A stretch of DNA of 64,000 nt. It comes from Dryococelus australis (Eukaryota; Arthropoda; Insecta; Phasmatodea; Phasmatidae). Shown piece after piece: positions 31,924-44,540 of this stretch (positions are counted from its first letter, which is position 1; every line of letters starts with the position of its first letter). The stretch is from contig CM056994.1 in the NCBI GenBank assembly GCA_029891345.1, positions 139,150,457-139,214,456 on the forward strand, read 5' to 3'. The position numbers and the translations under genes are program-made. The notes under the pieces were generated by a model. It had not been told where the DNA came from and did not search any database. It saw nothing but the letters and a program-made list of their open reading frames with translations.

Positions 31924-33634
31924 CATGTATCTATTGGTCAAAAGTTCAATGAAGCTCGTCAAGACCTATTTAAATATGTAACATATATACGACACAGAAA
32001 GTGGGATCTGTACAGCCCATTTGTAGTACTATCTAAATGGTTACTGCGATGGGTAGATCATTCACATTTGATGTTCAAAGTGGTGACCATTTGCAACGAT
32101 ACACAAGTTCAGTCGCTGGATGAATAACAACACAGATTCCTCCAGTTTCGCTTGCTGGAGAGTATTACAAGCACACATAATATGTTACTGCATGTTGTCT
32201 GGAGTTTTCGGAATCTGTTGATAGTCAGTGCCTTTGTGGTTACCCGAAAGAAAAAAGGCCAGGGGGTTAAGGTCAGGAAACCGTGCAGGCCCCTGAACTA
32301 GTCCTCCACTACCAAATCACCTACCAGGTTATTTTCGTCCCAGAATATGACTCGCGGATGCTGCACTATGTGCTGGGCATCCATAGTGCTGGTACCACAT
32401 TATCATTCTGTTCCTTTTAAGGTTCCTTCTCCAGAATACCAGGAAAAAAGTGTTTGTGTGAAGGTGGCTTACTCCTGGCCATTTCGGTTACCATCCACAG
32501 AATAAGGCTCCATAACATTATTGATAATCATCCCACACAATTTGTTAACTATCCATTGATGCTGTTGATCGACCTGTCGAAGACATCATGGATTCTCGAT
32601 GGCCCAATAATGCATGTACCTCGTATTCACTTGACCTGAGTTGCAGAACGACGATTCACCGGTTATAAGAACATCCATGATAAGTGTGGGTTAGCGATAA
32701 TTTGGTGCTGTGGCCATTGACAGAAATCGACACGACTCTGAAAATAATTTCTAGGCATTTCTTGGCGTAAGTTTACACAATAGGGATTGAACGTATGATG
32801 CTTAAGAATGTGATGTGCCCTCATTTTTGGAATGTCAATTTTGGCTTCGGGTTAGCATGTGCTAATGTGTGGATTAGCTGCTACAGCAGCGAGAACAGCA
32901 ACCTCAGCAGCTTCAGCTGTGCGAGTTCTACGATGATTGTGTTGCTGTGGTTTCAAATTTCCCGTCTCACAAAGCTTTACAATGAGAGGTTAAAATATTC
33001 CATCTGGAAGGCAGGATCATGTCCGGATATCACTCTCTGAGGAGTTGCTCCACCCGACTAGCATTAAGCCGACCTTCAAAATAATGAACGACGAGTGAGT
33101 AAACCAAGCTATGGATAATAGTTATAATAGGACTGTGTGTGTGTTTTATAACAATGCACTTGAACATATTACACTCTACTGTAAAATAATACAAACACAT
33201 TCTTCTGCTAAATTACATTCTTCATGTATGAGTGACATTTCCACCCCCTCGCTGTTGGAGTAAATTTCCTCTACTACTCTCACTTGCAGTATACTGTATT
33301 CGACTGTACACGGATAACTGATTTGGCAGTCGTCACGTCATGGTGCGTTCCTTTGTTTCCTCTAAACGCAACTTCTGTTGAATGAGGTACGTAACTCTTG
33401 GTACATACACTGGTTGATCACCTCTTCATCAAACGCAGAGCATCAACGTCACACTGTACTGTACTATGCAGTGTGATCTTACTACAGGGCATCACATAGC
33501 GGGTCTTCATACACCCTTATGAGTCCCAATGTCTGTGGCGGTTTTAACGATCTTCTTATTATATTAGTGCATTGTGATGCATTTGTGAATAGGTCTTTAC
33601 AAGCTTCATTTGACTTTTGACCACTAGATACATG
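31924..33634 (-). mobile_element. Decayed mariner-like transposon, 55-bp TIRs
   Basis: The ends 31924-31978 and 33580-33634 are inverted repeats (CATGTATCTATTGGTCAAAA, against CATGTATCTAGTGGTCAAAA from the right end reversed). On the minus strand scattered transposase blocks can be read: a GSGGL and PARFPDLNPLAFFLSG stretch matching the WPPRSPDLTPLDFFLWG block, a CIVANGHHFEHQM C-terminus matching the common GGHFEHL end, and an NNVMEPYSVDGN block. Stops and frameshifts are many. The whole length of about 1.71 kb fits an insect mariner-superfamily element. A TA target duplication could not be assigned because the ends are eroded. Confidence 0.85.
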
Positions 33635-35789
33635 ATGTAATTTAATACACTGATGGTAGTACTCATATCTTATTAATGAATAATGCTCTAAAACTGACTT
33701 CCCCCCCCCCCCCCAGTATTATTGCTCTCTTCCAGTTATACAATTTGCATGTGAAAAACGTTTTCATTTAGATCTCTGGCACCGAGTTATTGTAGGTGGT
33801 ATGATCTCCTGTGTAAAAAATATGGAGAAATAGTTGTTCTTCCCTACTGTCCTTTGGAAAGTTACGCTTAAGGCACCCGAGTATCTGTCTGGATATATGA
33901 AGGGCTCCCCCCCCCCCAATCCAACCAAGGTAACTTTTTATTCCCTGAACAATTTGTAAAAAAAAGCATTTTAGGCATTCGTTTCCGCTACCGACCATGA
34001 CGACACGGCATTTTATAAAAGGACATCGTCTGTTTCTATATAACTCAGCAAGTGCAAACTTCTGAGTGTAAATGTATAATTCCGCATAGCTATGCAGCCA
34101 CGTTATGAGCCCGAGGACATTGAACATGAGTGACACTCGAGTGTCAGTAACCCATCATGGACTAGTCGATAGTTGAACAACAGAACAGCCCAGCAACAGT
34201 GAGTTAGCTGCCGGGCTACACATGTCTTCTCCTCCTTCCTATCTGGGTTAAGATCACCTTCTACTAAGCCAGTGTACAAAGATGATATAAATAAAGAATA
34301 CCTAAAATTTTAGTACATTAGTTGAAGAACGAAATCATCGGGCGACTGACCGGAACCATGGCTTCGGAAGTGAGGAGATTGAGGGTTAGCTTAACAAGAT
34401 TGGTATTATGGTTGTGTTAGACATGGTTGACGAAAATTGCACCAGCTACTGGAGAGTGTGGGCGAGGGATGGAAGTGGGGCGATTGTCCATCGTAACAGC
34501 TCCTGAAGTCCCCCGATAAAACTACTGCTGGTGAATGCGGTATTAATTCATCATGTCTTCCTAATGAGCGTGATAACCCTCTCGCCATGCCAGTTAAAAG
34601 TAGGGCAAGGCAATTCGGTGCCAACTCTTACACCCGACACACAGTATGACAATAAATTTACTTAAAATGATATATTATGTTACATTCAAATTAAGGGAGT
34701 TCAGGCTGCAAAAGGGCGCAGTAACCAACATGGGTGTAAAGCAACTTACATGTGAATAATAACACACATACGTTCTGACATGTATTATTTCGCTGGAACC
34801 CTCATATGTTGAGTGACTTCGACCATACAGTGCCAGAAGAGTATCAAAGTGCAGTACAAAACATCTAGAACGAGAGTAAGGATGTGTTCTTGCATTGTGA
34901 TCTGCTACACTACACTAGCATCACGGAGCACCCTATACCAACGAGTCACCAGGAGATGCTGTATACACCAAACAGAGACAACCCGACATATCAACAGAGC
35001 AATAAGTATATGCAGGTTAATGGAGTGTTGAGGGAGGATGTGATTGGACATTTAAAGGTTAATTACAGCTCTGTATTAACTTTGTCACCCATAAGAAACG
35101 AAAAGTAGAGCCTTGTACCCATTTCAGTGGCGTCAAATTAATGTCAAACAACTTCAAATCCTAAAAAATTCAGTTTAAACAATGCCGAACAAACACAATA
35201 ACTCAACTACAGCTACGCATACGGACAGACCAATAAATATGGCCACACAATCTGCCAGCAGCCTTGTTTTGTTTACGAACACATGTTAATGCAGCTATGG
35301 GGAAACTCTAGCTGAGAACCTACACTGAAGGAACCTCGAATGCCCATGAGAACTAGCCTGCCCTGGCACTGCAACTGCAAACGAACACAGCAATGCAGGG
35401 AGAATAAAAATAATACAACAAATGTGTGAACAGCATTACCGCTATATTAAGTAATGGCTCCCTAAAATACAAAACCCGCCATGTGAGTTTGAGGTAGGAG
35501 ATCTTGTTTACGTACATGAGCACCCGTAATCGGCAGGAAACAATCATTTTTGTGCAGGACTAGCTGCTAAGTGGAGCGGACTTTGCCTAATCAATAGCAA
35601 ACTAGTCAACACTACTTGCATGGTAAGAATCAGTGCGAGAAGGATTGTAAAATCACACCATGGTGACATGAGGCAAACCGGTGAAGGATTACACGACAAC
35701 CTTCGCCCCCTCCGCCATCCCAGCAAAATTTTGAGCAAATCCAAACAGGTAAATCTGACGCTACACAAGTAGGGAACAGAGATTCTGGC
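33635..35789. other. No recognisable gene; poly-C runs
   Basis: Homopolymer C runs occur at about 33702-33715 and 33908-33917. Open frames such as 33768-34136 (minus, 122 codons) show no known motif. A GC-richer stretch begins near 34420 and continues to the gag-like region. Nothing is supported as a gene. Confidence 0.35.
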
Positions 35790-36075
35790 ACCTGGCGCCA
35801 TGACGCCCAATAAGGATCGAACACCCTCCAGCTAGGAAGCAGACAATGAGACAGACACACAAATCAAACCAAACATCCTAGCACAGTTCTGGTTACATCA
35901 ACTTTACAACCAAAGTCAGGTGTCTCGACGCCCAATAGGGATCAGCTGGAAAAGGATGAAAGCATAACTGCTGTCACAGCAACAATAACAACATCAATTG
36001 GCACAACGTCGTCACAGACATCAATTTACTCTCAACCGACGCCCGGTGTTTCGACACCCAATAGGACCAGTTAGC
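35790..36075 (+). repeat. Triplicated ~124-bp unit with GACGCCCAATAGG
   Basis: The motif CGACGCCCAATARGGATC occurs at about 35801, 35927 and 36050 (last as CGACACCCAATAGGACC), 123-126 bases apart, each preceded by GGYGTNTCGACRCC-like sequence. It lies just upstream of a gag-like open region, so it may be the leader of a retroelement. The motif resembles the TGGCGCCCAA type of primer-binding site, without proof. Confidence 0.55.
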
Positions 36076-36079
36076 ACAA

Positions 36080-36820
36080 TTGGAAGAAGTGTGCAGTAGG
36101 CTACCAATGGCTGCATCATTGCCTACCCATGGAGTAAGACTACGAGCACTAGCGTGTTCAGACCCCGAGAGACGACTCAATCCTGAGAGCTTCTGCTACA
36201 CCGACGCCTCACGCCCAGCCACCGTAGACAGGCTCATTGTCGGCAACACAAGGCAGTGGGAAGTCTTTGACCGCGGCACCTCTCCTACCAGTCAGTGTGA
36301 CGTCACAGCCGAAACCAAAACAACCAAATGCAACTCTTGTGACTGAACCTTCATCTGGTGAAAACAAACCCAATAGGGAAAATATGTCGGAAAGTGAAGA
36401 GGAATGTTAGGACACAGTGGGTAGCGCAGTGCCTTCGCCGCCTGCTAGCAACACAAATAACTCGGCGAGGAACAGCATAGCAGACTATGACAGCGACGTG
36501 TACAGAAGTGGAACTTCTGGCAACCCGCTGCGTAGACCGCAGTCCCATTGGTGCAACCCTTTGAGGTACCAGTACTGCCAAGGCAGTACTACCAACAAAC
36601 AGCAATGAGACAACATGACACCACAACTCTGGGGTCCAGACGCCAATCATCAGTACCAGCTGCGGCCACATCCCAGACGGTGGTGACATTGCTGCAGAAC
36701 GACCTGATGCACAGGACAAAAGAGTTCCCTTATTATGAGGGGGGGGGGGGGTTTAAATCATCCACAGCTCGTGCGATGACAACCCTTGTCGACCTGTGCA
36801 CTATCTTTGGAGGAAGGTAA
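36080..36820 (+). pseudogene. Gag-like N-terminal fragment of LTR retroelement
   Basis: Plus-strand frames at 36417-36608 and 36548-36820 contain a low-complexity Ser/Pro/Asn leader. A helix-like block follows (TLLQNDLMHRTKEFPYYEGG, then FKSSTAR), which reads like the start of a capsid domain in Gypsy gag proteins. A (G)10 run at about 36741-36750 lies inside it and may mark a frameshift. No protease or RT follows, so this is a truncated remnant. Assignment rests on general resemblance and is tentative. Confidence 0.35.
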
Positions 36821-39800
36821 GCAACATGGTGGGGTAGAGCGCTGGTCCGGCAGCAAGCTGTTGAAGGCCATCAACACCAAGAGCATGACATTCTTTTTAA
36901 AGCCTTTTTTACAGTGCAACAATGCATAAAATCAACCTGAATTAACAACAGCATCCCACAAATGAATGTGACAACATCTCATGAAATGTTACAGAATAAT
37001 ATGTGTGCCAATGTCAACTCATGTGGGTGTTCAGAACTCACCCAGCATACAATATTAGGTAAAACTGTTTAGCATATCGGTGGTCATCATTTTTTAAATT
37101 AGTTAAGAGCTAATTTATTCCAGTAAAATAGTGAAATGTTGATATTGACATGCTGAGACTTTGTGCGAAGCACCATGCTCGAATATAGCAAAACGAAAGT
37201 ACTTATATATTTAATTTTTAATATTAATATGTGGTTGATGTAATTCATGTCAATACTGAGCATTTTTCATTTAATTTCAAGTGTAATCATTTCTTCACAC
37301 TTTTTCAAAAATGCCCGTAGCATTTTTTTTTATAAAAATTACTGAAATGTAATTTTTACAACCTATTATATTTTTGTATGCAAGTGCTAGGTTCAAGGTG
37401 TAAATCAATATTTATTTCATGTAGTTTTGTGTTCCACATGAGTTATTTCATTTTTCCCACGAGGAATTTTTGTAGTTATGATGTCGGCCATGAGGCATCG
37501 CTGACGCCAAATCGCCATCTTTAGTCTTGGTTCAACGAGCATCAGGGTAGGTCACGACGATGCAGCTCAGAGATGAAGTAACTTTGTAATTAATCAGTAA
37601 CTGCAATAGGCTTATAATTGTGGTGTCTTTTTCAATCATTCGGACAATTCTGAGTACACCACTCTACAGGGCAGAATCGGTGCCCCTGCAGTTTATTTTG
37701 CATTTATTGTGTACAATCTTACGTAGTTTCTGAATAATCAGTGAATTTATTTAACTAAAACGACTCTTCCTACATTATTCTCGCTTGTGAGGCTAGTATT
37801 AAAATTGTGCCATCATTATTTTTTTTTCAAAAACCATTATGTGGTGCAGACCATGTGTTCAGAGTATTTGCATGTCTATCTTTTACGTTGATTGATTCTG
37901 TATTTGTACAGCGTTCTGAGGAGCCTATATATCCGAGTGTGTGCGTGTTCCACGTAAGTCGAAAGTATTCTCTGTGTTCAGTAATGGCGTGCTGGGGAGC
38001 CGGAATATCCCAGTCCAAGAACATATAGGATTGGCAAAGTGTTTTCACCACTTACAACTACTACCGAAAGTAGGCGCTAGGGAGTACAGATTCATTAGTC
38101 CGGGCTTTTAGAGAATGACAAACCTCAAGAGTCTCATGTTAACCCGTGTAAATTCCCCTTCGGAGGTTAGCTGGCGCCCATCAAATCATTACTGATTGTA
38201 CAGTGGCCTTATGTCAAACCCATTAGCGTTGAATCGGCATGACCGTACTTGGGCTTACCTTGGCATCAAAGAAAATTTCAACATCACACATGACCTGTTA
38301 AGTACCGTTGTAAAGCAATACTTATAATGACACAAATTTGTTTTATCTGCACACCTCTTAATTCATAATTAAACCATTATTTTTTCTAATGCAAACAATG
38401 CTTTAAATATTTGGAAAGTAAATGATATAACAATATCTATTGTAATATCGACACTTTAATTAATAAATATTTAAATTTTAACTCAATTTTTTTTACTTGC
38501 AAATTCTTTGTTTTAAATTTTTTTTATGTGTTCATTGCTGGGTACTTCTATGATGGCATTACACTCACTGTAAAATATTATAAAATTCATTTCTAATCAT
38601 TATTTTTGTATCCCATAGTGACTTTGTAATATAAGCCTGTGTCCCGAATTCTTTGAGAGAGTTCTCTCTCGCCTACTCTTAATGTCACAGAGAGTCCAAT
38701 CTACTGTCCCAACTCCGTGCAGATAGCGCGAGAGGGAGAGAGAACGACTGTGTACACTTGCTGCTCATTCTTATGCACTCTCTGGTAACCATGTTAGTTT
38801 CAAGTCTACAGGCCGGCCAGCTGAAACAGCAGTGCATGATGACGTCAAATACCAGCAGAGTTAGTGGACTTTGTTGCTGCCACCTACAGTATGATGTCAT
38901 AGGCCGATTCGGCAGGCCTGTTTCACTATGCCATGTTAACGCCCAGTGATGCTGTGGTCATTGTTCCGGCACACTTTGAAGTTTACACTGAGGTAGAGAA
39001 CATGAGGATATTCGAGCCCCGACGCCCAGCCAATGCGCAATACAGATTATTTTATTTTTCCTCGAAATCTTGGGTGGGCCCGGTCCCACCTGGCCCACCC
39101 GCTAAAACCATACCTAGCTAGGCATTATCCAGACATAATGCCATGATGAGCCGGTAGAGCGAACTCTTCTTCCTCATGATCATGTGGCCGATGGCCATCG
39201 GCAACACATCCTTTTACCTGTGCTGCATCACTGCTCTGTAGAATAATTATTTACTGGTGTGCATCCTATGTGGTGAATTATCGGTGCTATTCACATGCCC
39301 ATACATTACGTGGTTAAGTCCTGAAAACACTTGCAATAATAACAAGACTGAAAGCTCGTGGACTCGTGCTTTTGGCGGGTTGTAAGGGCCCGTACCCTGG
39401 AACGCCTCTTGGCTTGCTTAAATAAAAAGACACATATTTCTCCATTGTGACTTTTATTACGCACTTAATTCCATATTCCTCTAGGGAAACACTTGATACA
39501 AACAAGCAGTACTTTCACTACTTGGTCGCAGTAAAACTGATAAATGGCACGAAGGCCTTTGCGTGACTTACTGTGCTTGAAACTTCCCCAGGCAATGCAA
39601 ACACTGGGGAAGGTGAGAAGCAGTGTCCTGTGTAGCAGAAACTAAAACGGATCCAGTAATTAAAAGGTTATATTACAGTTACTGATTGATACAAATGATG
39701 GCCGCCTGGACACATGGACCGACGGTACACACAACCTGCCTCTCTGAATACTTCATGTCAAATGTAGTTCCAACATGTTGGGTGTGCTGGAATCACCATG

Positions 39801-39945
39801 TAAGAAACCCATACAGATCTACTTAGTCACACACACTTTCTGGCTAAAAAAATACTATGCAATCTGGGTTAGGTAATACACATTTACAAACAATATGAAT
39901 ATAATCCTTTGCACTTATTTTTAGGGTATTTGGTTATGTTTACGG
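36821..39945. other. No recognisable gene
   Basis: AT-rich from 37000 to 38640, then moderately GC-rich to 39900, including GAGAGA-rich sequence at 38655-38750. Only short random frames are present. Nothing is supported. Confidence 0.35.
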
Positions 39946-40419
39946 GTGTTCCCATGCACACACGTGACCTTGCATCACCACCCTTGCTCTTTTAAAGCCC
40001 TTTTGGGATTAATATTACTTTGGTACTATTTCTCTGTATTCGTGTGCGCGAGCTCATGTGGCTGCTTGGCTGGTGAAAAATCACAAGCCTTTTTCCAGAT
40101 CCATGGGCTCTGTGGCCTTGTAATAAAGGTCGAGGTATTCCAGTGCCCCGAAGGACCAGCGCAGTGCCGTAATTACCAGCGCTTGGTGTGCCACGCCCCT
40201 CTTCGATGCCGACTATGTGGCAAAGGCCACACAACTGTCCAATGTGCCTGGCCTGATCGAGGTGAAAAGTCACTACATAAGTGCGTGTGTTGCAGTGACA
40301 ACCACATCGCCAACTATAAGGCATGTGAAGCCTACAAGGAAGAGAAATGGCATTTCCTACGCCCCGAAGAATACAAGAAAAAACAGCAGCAAATTAGATA
40401 CTCTGCTGAAGTAAAATGA
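39946..40419 (+). pseudogene. Jockey-type LINE ORF1 (gag-like) C-terminus
   Basis: This 157-codon plus-strand frame carries, from about residue 52, the pattern of the Jockey/I-type ORF1 nucleic-acid-binding region: IHGLCGLVIKVEVF, then GPAQCRNYQR (first knuckle, second Cys changed to Tyr). Next are CRLCGKGHTTVQC (C-x2-C-x3-H-x4-C) and CVCCSDNHIANYKAC with the typical H-x-A-N-Y-x-x-C. ORF1 coats LINE RNA. The residues before about 50 are hydrophobic and unrelated, so the real open part begins inside the frame. No ORF2 follows to the right; the element is truncated. Confidence 0.82.
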
Positions 40420-43400
40420 AATTCAGCTCGCATGAATTGTGTTGCTCCTGAAATATCATCCAGTATTGAAAACCTCCTAATGCAACACCACTCCCATCAT
40501 CAAGTGTATTACTACGTATTTTGTAATTCTTTGTCAGTGATTAAATGTTTGACCATTTTCAGTGTTTCATGTATTTCCTTTGTGATCACGTATTGTTTTC
40601 ATGTGATTACAAGTGTAGATTCCTTTGGACCTATTGTCCACATGTTTTTGCTAATGGCAAATATTTGTAGCACAATTTCCAATTTTCAAGTCCTTTCTGT
40701 GCCAGTTGTGAGCCAGAAAACACCGACGAAATACCACAAGATTTTAGCACCAGAAAAGTCAGCATAGTTCATAACCATAAGGAAAGTCTGCCATCTTGAG
40801 ACCTGCTGAGCCATGCTACGGCATGATATCTCCTAATCTAATTTTTTCCTATTGCTTTTCTAGCTATTTAAGTTTTTGCAAAGCCTGTTTTATTTTCTTC
40901 TTTATGATCCTCCTGGTCATTAGTCGGAACACAACACTTATGTTAATGTGTTAAAAGGTGATCTTTTTTTTTATTATCTAACTGTGCAAAGCAAAAAGTA
41001 AATATGTAGTAAGGTTATTGGTACTTATAACTATTATCGCTAGCGATAAGTATTGTTTTTATATTACTCTTGTTTGCGAAGTAGTAAAGCAATAATATAC
41101 TACACTATGTATTTCTTTATCTGCCACTTCTCATGTCGGAGGGTAGTGCCTGTAACATATAAGTAATACTGCCGTTATATTCGTGTTGGCAATCTGTTCG
41201 AATTATTTACTTTACTGCTGTGTATATTTGTACACTGTATTTTAATGTGCTTTTTAAATTACTCATCTGTTTGTGCTAATTCTGATCTTCCAGTATGGTT
41301 CATGTTCATTTGCAATAAACTGTGCTAAAAAAAACTACGTCATTATTGTAACTCGTTGTTATTCTATGGTAAAACTTAATTTTGTGTCTCTACGATTGTG
41401 TCTGTCCGCCGCTAGGATAGGCGGCAGCCACGGTCATAAAGATAGGTCTGGCAACTGCTATCCTTTTGCCTTGATGTAACACGTACGCTTAGCGAAGCTC
41501 GCGGTGGCTTGCGAATTAATAGTACTAATGCAGGCTGACCCGCTTTTAACATAGTGGTATATGGGAGTTTCGAAGATTTTTGAATAATATTAAATAACGC
41601 CTTCTTATTTTTATATGTCCGTTCGGCATAAAAAATTGTGATATATTTAGGTGTGTTTGAAGTTGATTTCGTTTACGATAATGGTTTGCTGGTGCAGTAT
41701 ATCGAGTTCGTAAAACCATCTGCTTTGCAGTTTTTCTCGCTCCATGTTTATTGTTTTGTTTATTTTAATGAAGGTTATGTATCGACAAGTCCAACTTTAT
41801 TTTGTTCAATAATATCGCATATCGCGCCTAGTAGCACAGTATTATAGGACAACTTAATAAATATTGTATATAAATATTTTTTTATATAAAGAAAAAATAC
41901 AATTATTTACATATTACAAATATACACTACTACATTATCACGTCCACACATATGACAACATGTGTTTTTAGTGTGTTTAACAACTGTTCAATACAAGACC
42001 TTACTCAGAAGAAGATATTTAATATATTTCTTGAAGTTATTTAAGATTATTCAGGTTATCGATTCTGGTAGCGTATTGTATATATTGCCGTGCTAGCTCA
42101 GCATTGTAACATCCCAAAAAAATGGCAATTTTGAGTTATGCATATGAGAAAATGCAGATTTTTGTGAACTTTCCAATGCGAAACATTAACATCTCAATAT
42201 CACAATAAAAAGCTTCAAATGGTGATGTTTCGTATAACTTTGGAGAAATATTTGTTAATGTCCAGAACTACACAGAAACATTTTAAGTTATTATTGTGAG
42301 TATCATAAACAGTGCAACACTGAAAAAAAAACAAGAAAAGTATGGTGTTGCACTGATAATTGCTGTCCTTCCGACATTGTTTCTAATGCTATACTGTAAT
42401 ATTTTGTTATATTACAGTGTTCCTTATAATGCCTTTGTTTGCATGGTCATCTTAAGAGTGGGATATAGTAACTTCTCAAAATATTACATTATAGAACAAC
42501 TAGAACAGTACTTTACATAATTATTTTAACACATTATTTTGGGATGTTATAGTATTGCATTTTAAATTCTCCTTGCATTACAGCATTATCTTAAAATGTG
42601 ATAGTATTGCTGTATGGCAGAAGCTCTTTGTAAGACATTTATTATCATTATTAAACATTTAATTCCAGTGTTGTACTGTCGGTATTTGCCACTTTCACAG
42701 CATTGTGAATGTCAAGATTGTGTGTGTGCTTGTAGACCTGCTTTTAGTATGTTAGGTAGGTCAGGCATTATTGATTGTGGTGTAACATTTATAATAGTGC
42801 TTGATAATCTTTACAGGTTTTCCATGCTAAACAAAGTAGGGCCTACATAAACTGTGATTTGATATTGCAGGGGAGAATCAATACAGCAGCACCAAGTCAT
42901 ACTGAAAATAATGGGATGCATTCAGACAGACGTTGCATTAAATATGACCGTTCAAAAGATCCTCATCAAAAGATTCACCATGCAGAACTAACGAAGTACC
43001 CAGGAAAAATTGAGTAGTTACCCCAAATACTGATCTAACTCACAAAAACATATATTGTTTACAATACCAAACAAAAAAACACTTTCTAGACGTATGAACC
43101 ATAACTTTCTGCAAAAATTATGTAATGCTTTATAACTGTACATCACACAAAACACCTCATATTCAATATTACTTGTATTTATTTTTAAGTATTGATTTAC
43201 AGCTTAACAAAATGAATTTCATTGGGAAAAGGATCTAAACAGCACAAATGTAATAGTGATTTAACATACAAATCATTACAAGCTAATGTTGAAACACTAA
43301 GAAAAACATCACATTATTAATTATTACTAAACGAATGTCCCTTATGGTTTCAGTTATATCAACAGAAACAAGAAAACCATTATATTATTATTCGTTATTG

Positions 43401-43429
43401 ACAAATGTCATGTATGATTACAGAAATCA
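40420..43429. other. No recognisable gene
   Basis: Mostly AT-rich with frames of 68-111 codons lacking any recognisable motif. A short GC-richer patch at 41395-41545 stands out but shows no coding pattern. It could be regulatory or a relic. Confidence 0.35.
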
Positions 43430-44540
43430 TTCAGCTGCACATACACTTTCGTAGAAGTCACGATATTGAACGAGAAGGAACCTACAAATGTCTAGCAAGC
43501 TTTTTTTTTTTTTTGCTTTCTTTATAGCTGTCGCTTCTTCGTAGAGCTGGGGAAATATAGTTGGGAGTGGACGTAAATGTTTCCTTCCTCTAGGTAATGG
43601 TCGTATTAAATAGCTTTGCCAAGTTTGTAGGGCGTTATGACTCGCGTTCGAACAGTATTTGGTTCTTCTGATGAGAACGGAATAAAATGAATGATGTTAT
43701 CTTGAAATCGGGTTACTTTTCAAACATTCCTTCATTGGAAGACAGGTCAATGAAGTCTTCTTTGTCCATGAAGTATGCACTAAATGCCGGACTTGCATTA
43801 ACAATAACTTCAAGCCACTGCTTTGGATTATACACTTTATATTTCTTCTTTCTTCTTTCAATCAGGGCAAAGTCCCTATCGCAGGGAAGAAAACTGTGGC
43901 CACTGACTAAGAACTTCTTGTCAATGGTTGTGAAATATTTCTTCATAATCAGATAATAATATAGAGCAATACACTGCCAGTTATTGTTTTGTGCGATACA
44001 ACGATCTGACCAAATAACTAATCTCCTGATCTCACGTAATTTAAGTGGTTCAAAATGCAGTTCAATGTATTTCAGAATGCATGAAGTAACTTCAGAAGAA
44101 CCATATTTTGCCACCGACTCATTCCACACAAAAATAAATGGTTTTTCAGTTCTCATGTTGTGGACACATTGGTTATAAGTAGAGAACTGCCTTTGATAAA
44201 ACATAGAGGAATGATGAAGTCTTGAACAGAACAATACCTGTTGCATATCTGTGTAAAGTACAACATATGTGGGGTTCGATTTTGACATTACAACGTCATC
44301 ATGAAGGACTTTATAAGCAGTCTCAGCCTTTCTGTGATGAAGTGTACTTTGCACACTAATCCTCTTCTGCTCATCTTCGGTCTCAGCTGCTACTAGATGA
44401 ATGTAAAATTCATCATAAAATGAACAAGAGGCTGATCGTGGAGGACCAAATCTAAGCTTGAATTCACTTCTGAATATGTCCCTATACAAACTACATGAGC
44501 ATTTAATATTAGGATGACTTTCCTTGAAAATATCATACAT
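43430..44540 (-). pseudogene. DDE-transposase-like protein (DUF7869-like), nearly intact
   Basis: The 275-codon frame at 43713-44540 belongs to a family common in insects that I recognise as DUF7869-like. Landmarks in order are: RFGPPRSASCSFYDEF (usually R-S-D-T-C); LYTDMQQVLFCSRLHHSSMF; FYQRQFSTYN; FVWNESVAKYGSSEVTSCIL; RLVIWSDRCIAQNNNW; and VSGHSFLPCDRDFALIERRK. The Asp in D-x-QQV, the Asp in SDRC, and the D-x-D-F-x-x-I-E block are candidates for a DDE triad of an RNase H-fold transposase (inference). After a TAA stop the frame stays readable to about 43600 with family-like LPRG and PLP-x-I-x-P-Q-L-Y residues. A (T)16 run at about 43500 then shifts it, followed by the last residues to about 43430. 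The N-terminus is missing unless spliced; an acceptor-like TTTTAGTTCAG lies just upstream. Confidence 0.75.

Noticed and set aside
33768-34136. 122-codon minus frame as a gene
   Set aside because: It runs through a poly-C tract, has a Gly-rich artefact from that tract and no recognisable domain.
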